The notes below the pieces were generated by a model, which ran no database searches, was not told the DNA's origin, and was given only the letters and a program-made list of their open reading frames with translations. DNA of 16,179 bases, from positions 1 to 16,179 of the forward strand of contig JAKZSU010000245.1 of assembly GCA_047517485.1 (NCBI GenBank). Direction: 5' to 3'. A program made the translations under genes and the position numbers. The DNA comes from JAKZSU01 sp047517485 (GTDB lineage Bacteria; Pseudomonadota; Alphaproteobacteria; UBA7887). Shown piece by piece: positions 14,809-16,179 of this stretch (position 1 is the first letter of the stretch; every line of letters starts with the position of its first letter).

Positions 14809-15081
14809 CCGGGGTGGGTGTGGGCTGCAGCTCAGTAAACACGGGCGAAGACGGCGACATGGCCAGATTTCCGAAACTTAATTTATTGACCGCCCATCGC
14901 GATCGGGTCCGAAGCCACGGGCAGCGGATTCACTGATTATGATGTCCCACGTTTCCGCGCATTTCGTAGAGTTCAACCCAATTCTATTTATGGACAAATT
15001 CTATTAATACAATTTATTAAATCAATTTCATTATCAAATTGTGTTCCCATACATTGATCGTCGGATAAAGGAGATAATCCG
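14809..15081. other. Non-coding spacer, turning AT-rich before the last gene
   Basis: No convincing gene or structured RNA is seen between the palindrome and the start at 15082. The first half is GC-rich like the rest of the window. From about 14975 the sequence becomes strongly AT-rich, with the spaced CAATT repeats listed separately, ending in the ribosome binding site AAGGAGA at about 15068-15074. A promoter for the last gene presumably lies in the AT-rich part, but no -35/-10 pair stands out. Confidence 0.6.
14979..15040. repeat. Five spaced CAATT/CAAATT repeats in AT-rich DNA
   Basis: CAATT or CAAATT begins at 14979, 14995, 15010, 15023 and 15035, giving spacings of 16, 15, 13 and 12 bases. 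The bases between are nearly all A and T. The last copy ends 41 bases before the start of the linalool-dehydratase-like gene. It could bind a regulator or a nucleoid protein, or be the AT-rich flank of transferred DNA. Confidence 0.5.
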
Positions 15082-16098
15082 ATGCAAACGACCATGGGTG
15101 ATGCAACCGAGGCGGCCGCGGAACGGCTCGAACTTTGTTTTTCAGGCCCGGATATCGACTGGACTCGATTTTACCAGCCAAAAGATGAATCGATGGCCAT
15201 GGGGAGCCGATATCAACTTGCCTATTCGGCATTGGGGTATTTCGTGGCGCTTAAAAGAGACCCAAGCCAGGCTGACAAACTTCGGCCGAACCTTGATGCA
15301 ATATATCGTGGACTGATCGATCAGCGATGCTGGAAGTACTGGCATACCTGGAATGGCGAGCAAGCGTGGCCACTTCGGAAGGGAAATCTGACATATGCCG
15401 GACGCCTATCGACATTTGTTGGCTTCTACATTGATGCCTTTGGAAAACCGCCAACCGACCGCATAGAACTTGACGGTCAATCGACGACCTACAGCGATCT
15501 CTCGCGCAATCTCTGGAAACAGGCATCGGAGTCTCCCAGTTGCGGCGTGAGTTGTTTCAACAACTCGTCAATGCTGCAGTGCAATGCACACCTGTTGATC
15601 AACAATGTGCTTCATGACCGCCTGTTCGAAACCAAATTTTCCGCCGCGAATGCCGATTGGTTGTCTTCGCTCGAGGCTAATCTCCTGTGCGACGAGGATA
15701 CCGGCTCGATGTTTTACTTCGGTACCCAACCGAACAAGGCCGCCGCAAACATTGAGAAGCGCGCGATTGGCACCGATATCTGGGCGCTTTTCCTGATGAG
15801 CGGGGTGGTGCCCGAACGGGTGTCCGCCTGGTTCGAGGTTTGGCAGCGAAATTTGGTTCACGAGGGAGATACCTCCTACGTTCAAGTCGATCCTCTCGAG
15901 CCCGAGGAGGAGTCCTCGACGAACGAACTCGCGACGGCTTGGGCCTATTGCCTGGCTAAGGAACTGGGGCAAGCCGACCGAGCGGAAGGGCTGCGACGGT
16001 ATCTTATACCCAGAGTCGGCAAAGGGTTTGAAATCGATCCCTATCAGCCCGTTGAAAAAGGCGCTATTGACCGGGTTTCACTCGACGGCGAAACATAA
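15082..16098 (+). CDS. Linalool dehydratase/isomerase-like protein
   Basis: The 338-residue product resembles the LinD family (linalool dehydratase/isomerase of Castellaniella defragrans, an alpha/alpha-barrel enzyme converting linalool to myrcene or geraniol). Matching stretches, from my memory of LinD, are RYQLAYSALGYFVALKRDP (43-61), GNLTYAGRLSTFVGFY (101-116), GVSCFNNSSMLQCN (155-168), HDRLFETKFSAANADWL (178-194) and LATAWAYCLAKELG (283-296). Two cysteines, Cys158 and Cys167, are nine residues apart, as are the catalytic cysteines of LinD. Where LinD has a histidine in GHL, this protein has Arg108 (GRL). LinD is periplasmic with a signal peptide; none is visible here. ATG 15082 follows AAAGGAGA at 8-9 bases. 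Composition is more AT-rich than the neighbours and the gene stands alone behind an AT-rich spacer, suggesting horizontal acquisition. The substrate is unknown and need not be a terpene alcohol. Confidence 0.75.
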   Translation: MQTTMGDATEAAAERLELCFSGPDIDWTRFYQPKDESMAMGSRYQLAYSALGYFVALKRDPSQADKLRPNLDAIYRGLIDQRCWKYWHTWNGEQAWPLRKGNLTYAGRLSTFVGFYIDAFGKPPTDRIELDGQSTTYSDLSRNLWKQASESPSCGVSCFNNSSMLQCNAHLLINNVLHDRLFETKFSAANADWLSSLEANLLCDEDTGSMFYFGTQPNKAAANIEKRAIGTDIWALFLMSGVVPERVSAWFEVWQRNLVHEGDTSYVQVDPLEPEEESSTNELATAWAYCLAKELGQADRAEGLRRYLIPRVGKGFEIDPYQPVEKGAIDRVSLDGET

Positions 16099-16179
16099 CG
16101 CGACGAAGGCGGTTTCGCCATCCTCCGAGACGATGAGGACCATCTGAGCGACCAGAACGGCTCCAGCTGGCGCAATAAG

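Noticed and set aside
14886..14914. TTGACC as a -35 element in the spacer before the last gene
   Set aside because: No acceptable -10 sequence lies 15-19 bases downstream, and it is nearly 200 bases from the gene.

Overview
The window is GC-rich DNA with dense coding on both strands. The protein types (long AsmA-family protein, TRAP-type solute receptors, CaiB/BaiF CoA-transferase, PilZ proteins) fit an alphaproteobacterium, most likely Rhodospirillales-like, but no rRNA or marker gene fixes the taxon. I see no tRNA, rRNA, CRISPR array or phage module.

Layout from left to right. (1) Positions 1-135 hold the start of an IS1595-family insertion sequence that runs off the left edge; its probable end abuts the stop codon of the next gene. 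(2) Positions 136-5214 (minus) encode a very large AsmA-family envelope protein in which a module of about 343 residues is tandemly repeated four times. (3) Divergent from it, 5423-6676 (plus) encodes an exported acetamidase/formamidase-family protein, followed by a hairpin terminator and a short TAXI-like solute-binding protein (6742-7338). (4) Converging on that is a DctP-type TRAP solute receptor (7343-8415, minus) split by a one-base deletion. No TRAP membrane subunits are present. (5) Plus-strand genes follow: a large MscS-family mechanosensitive channel (8550-10763), a CaiB/BaiF CoA-transferase (10799-11983), a one-base-overlapping protein of unknown function (11983-12438), a double-PilZ protein behind a recognisable promoter (12558-13712), and two tandemly duplicated small cupins (13762-14205 and 14298-14741). 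Each cupin has its Shine-Dalgarno sequence inside a hairpin. (6) The right-hand 1.4 kb is different: a terminator and REP-like palindrome, an AT-rich spacer with regularly spaced CAATT repeats, then a gene (15082-16098) resembling linalool dehydratase/isomerase. Its composition is visibly less GC-rich than its neighbours, suggesting acquisition by transfer.

The genes do not form one pathway. Envelope maintenance (AsmA, MscS), scavenging of small organic molecules (amidase, TAXI, DctP, CoA-transferase) and second-messenger response (PilZ) sit side by side in several short transcription units. The observations most worth following are the linalool dehydratase/isomerase-like enzyme with its altered active-site motif, the fourfold AsmA expansion, and the SD-sequestering hairpins before the duplicated cupins.
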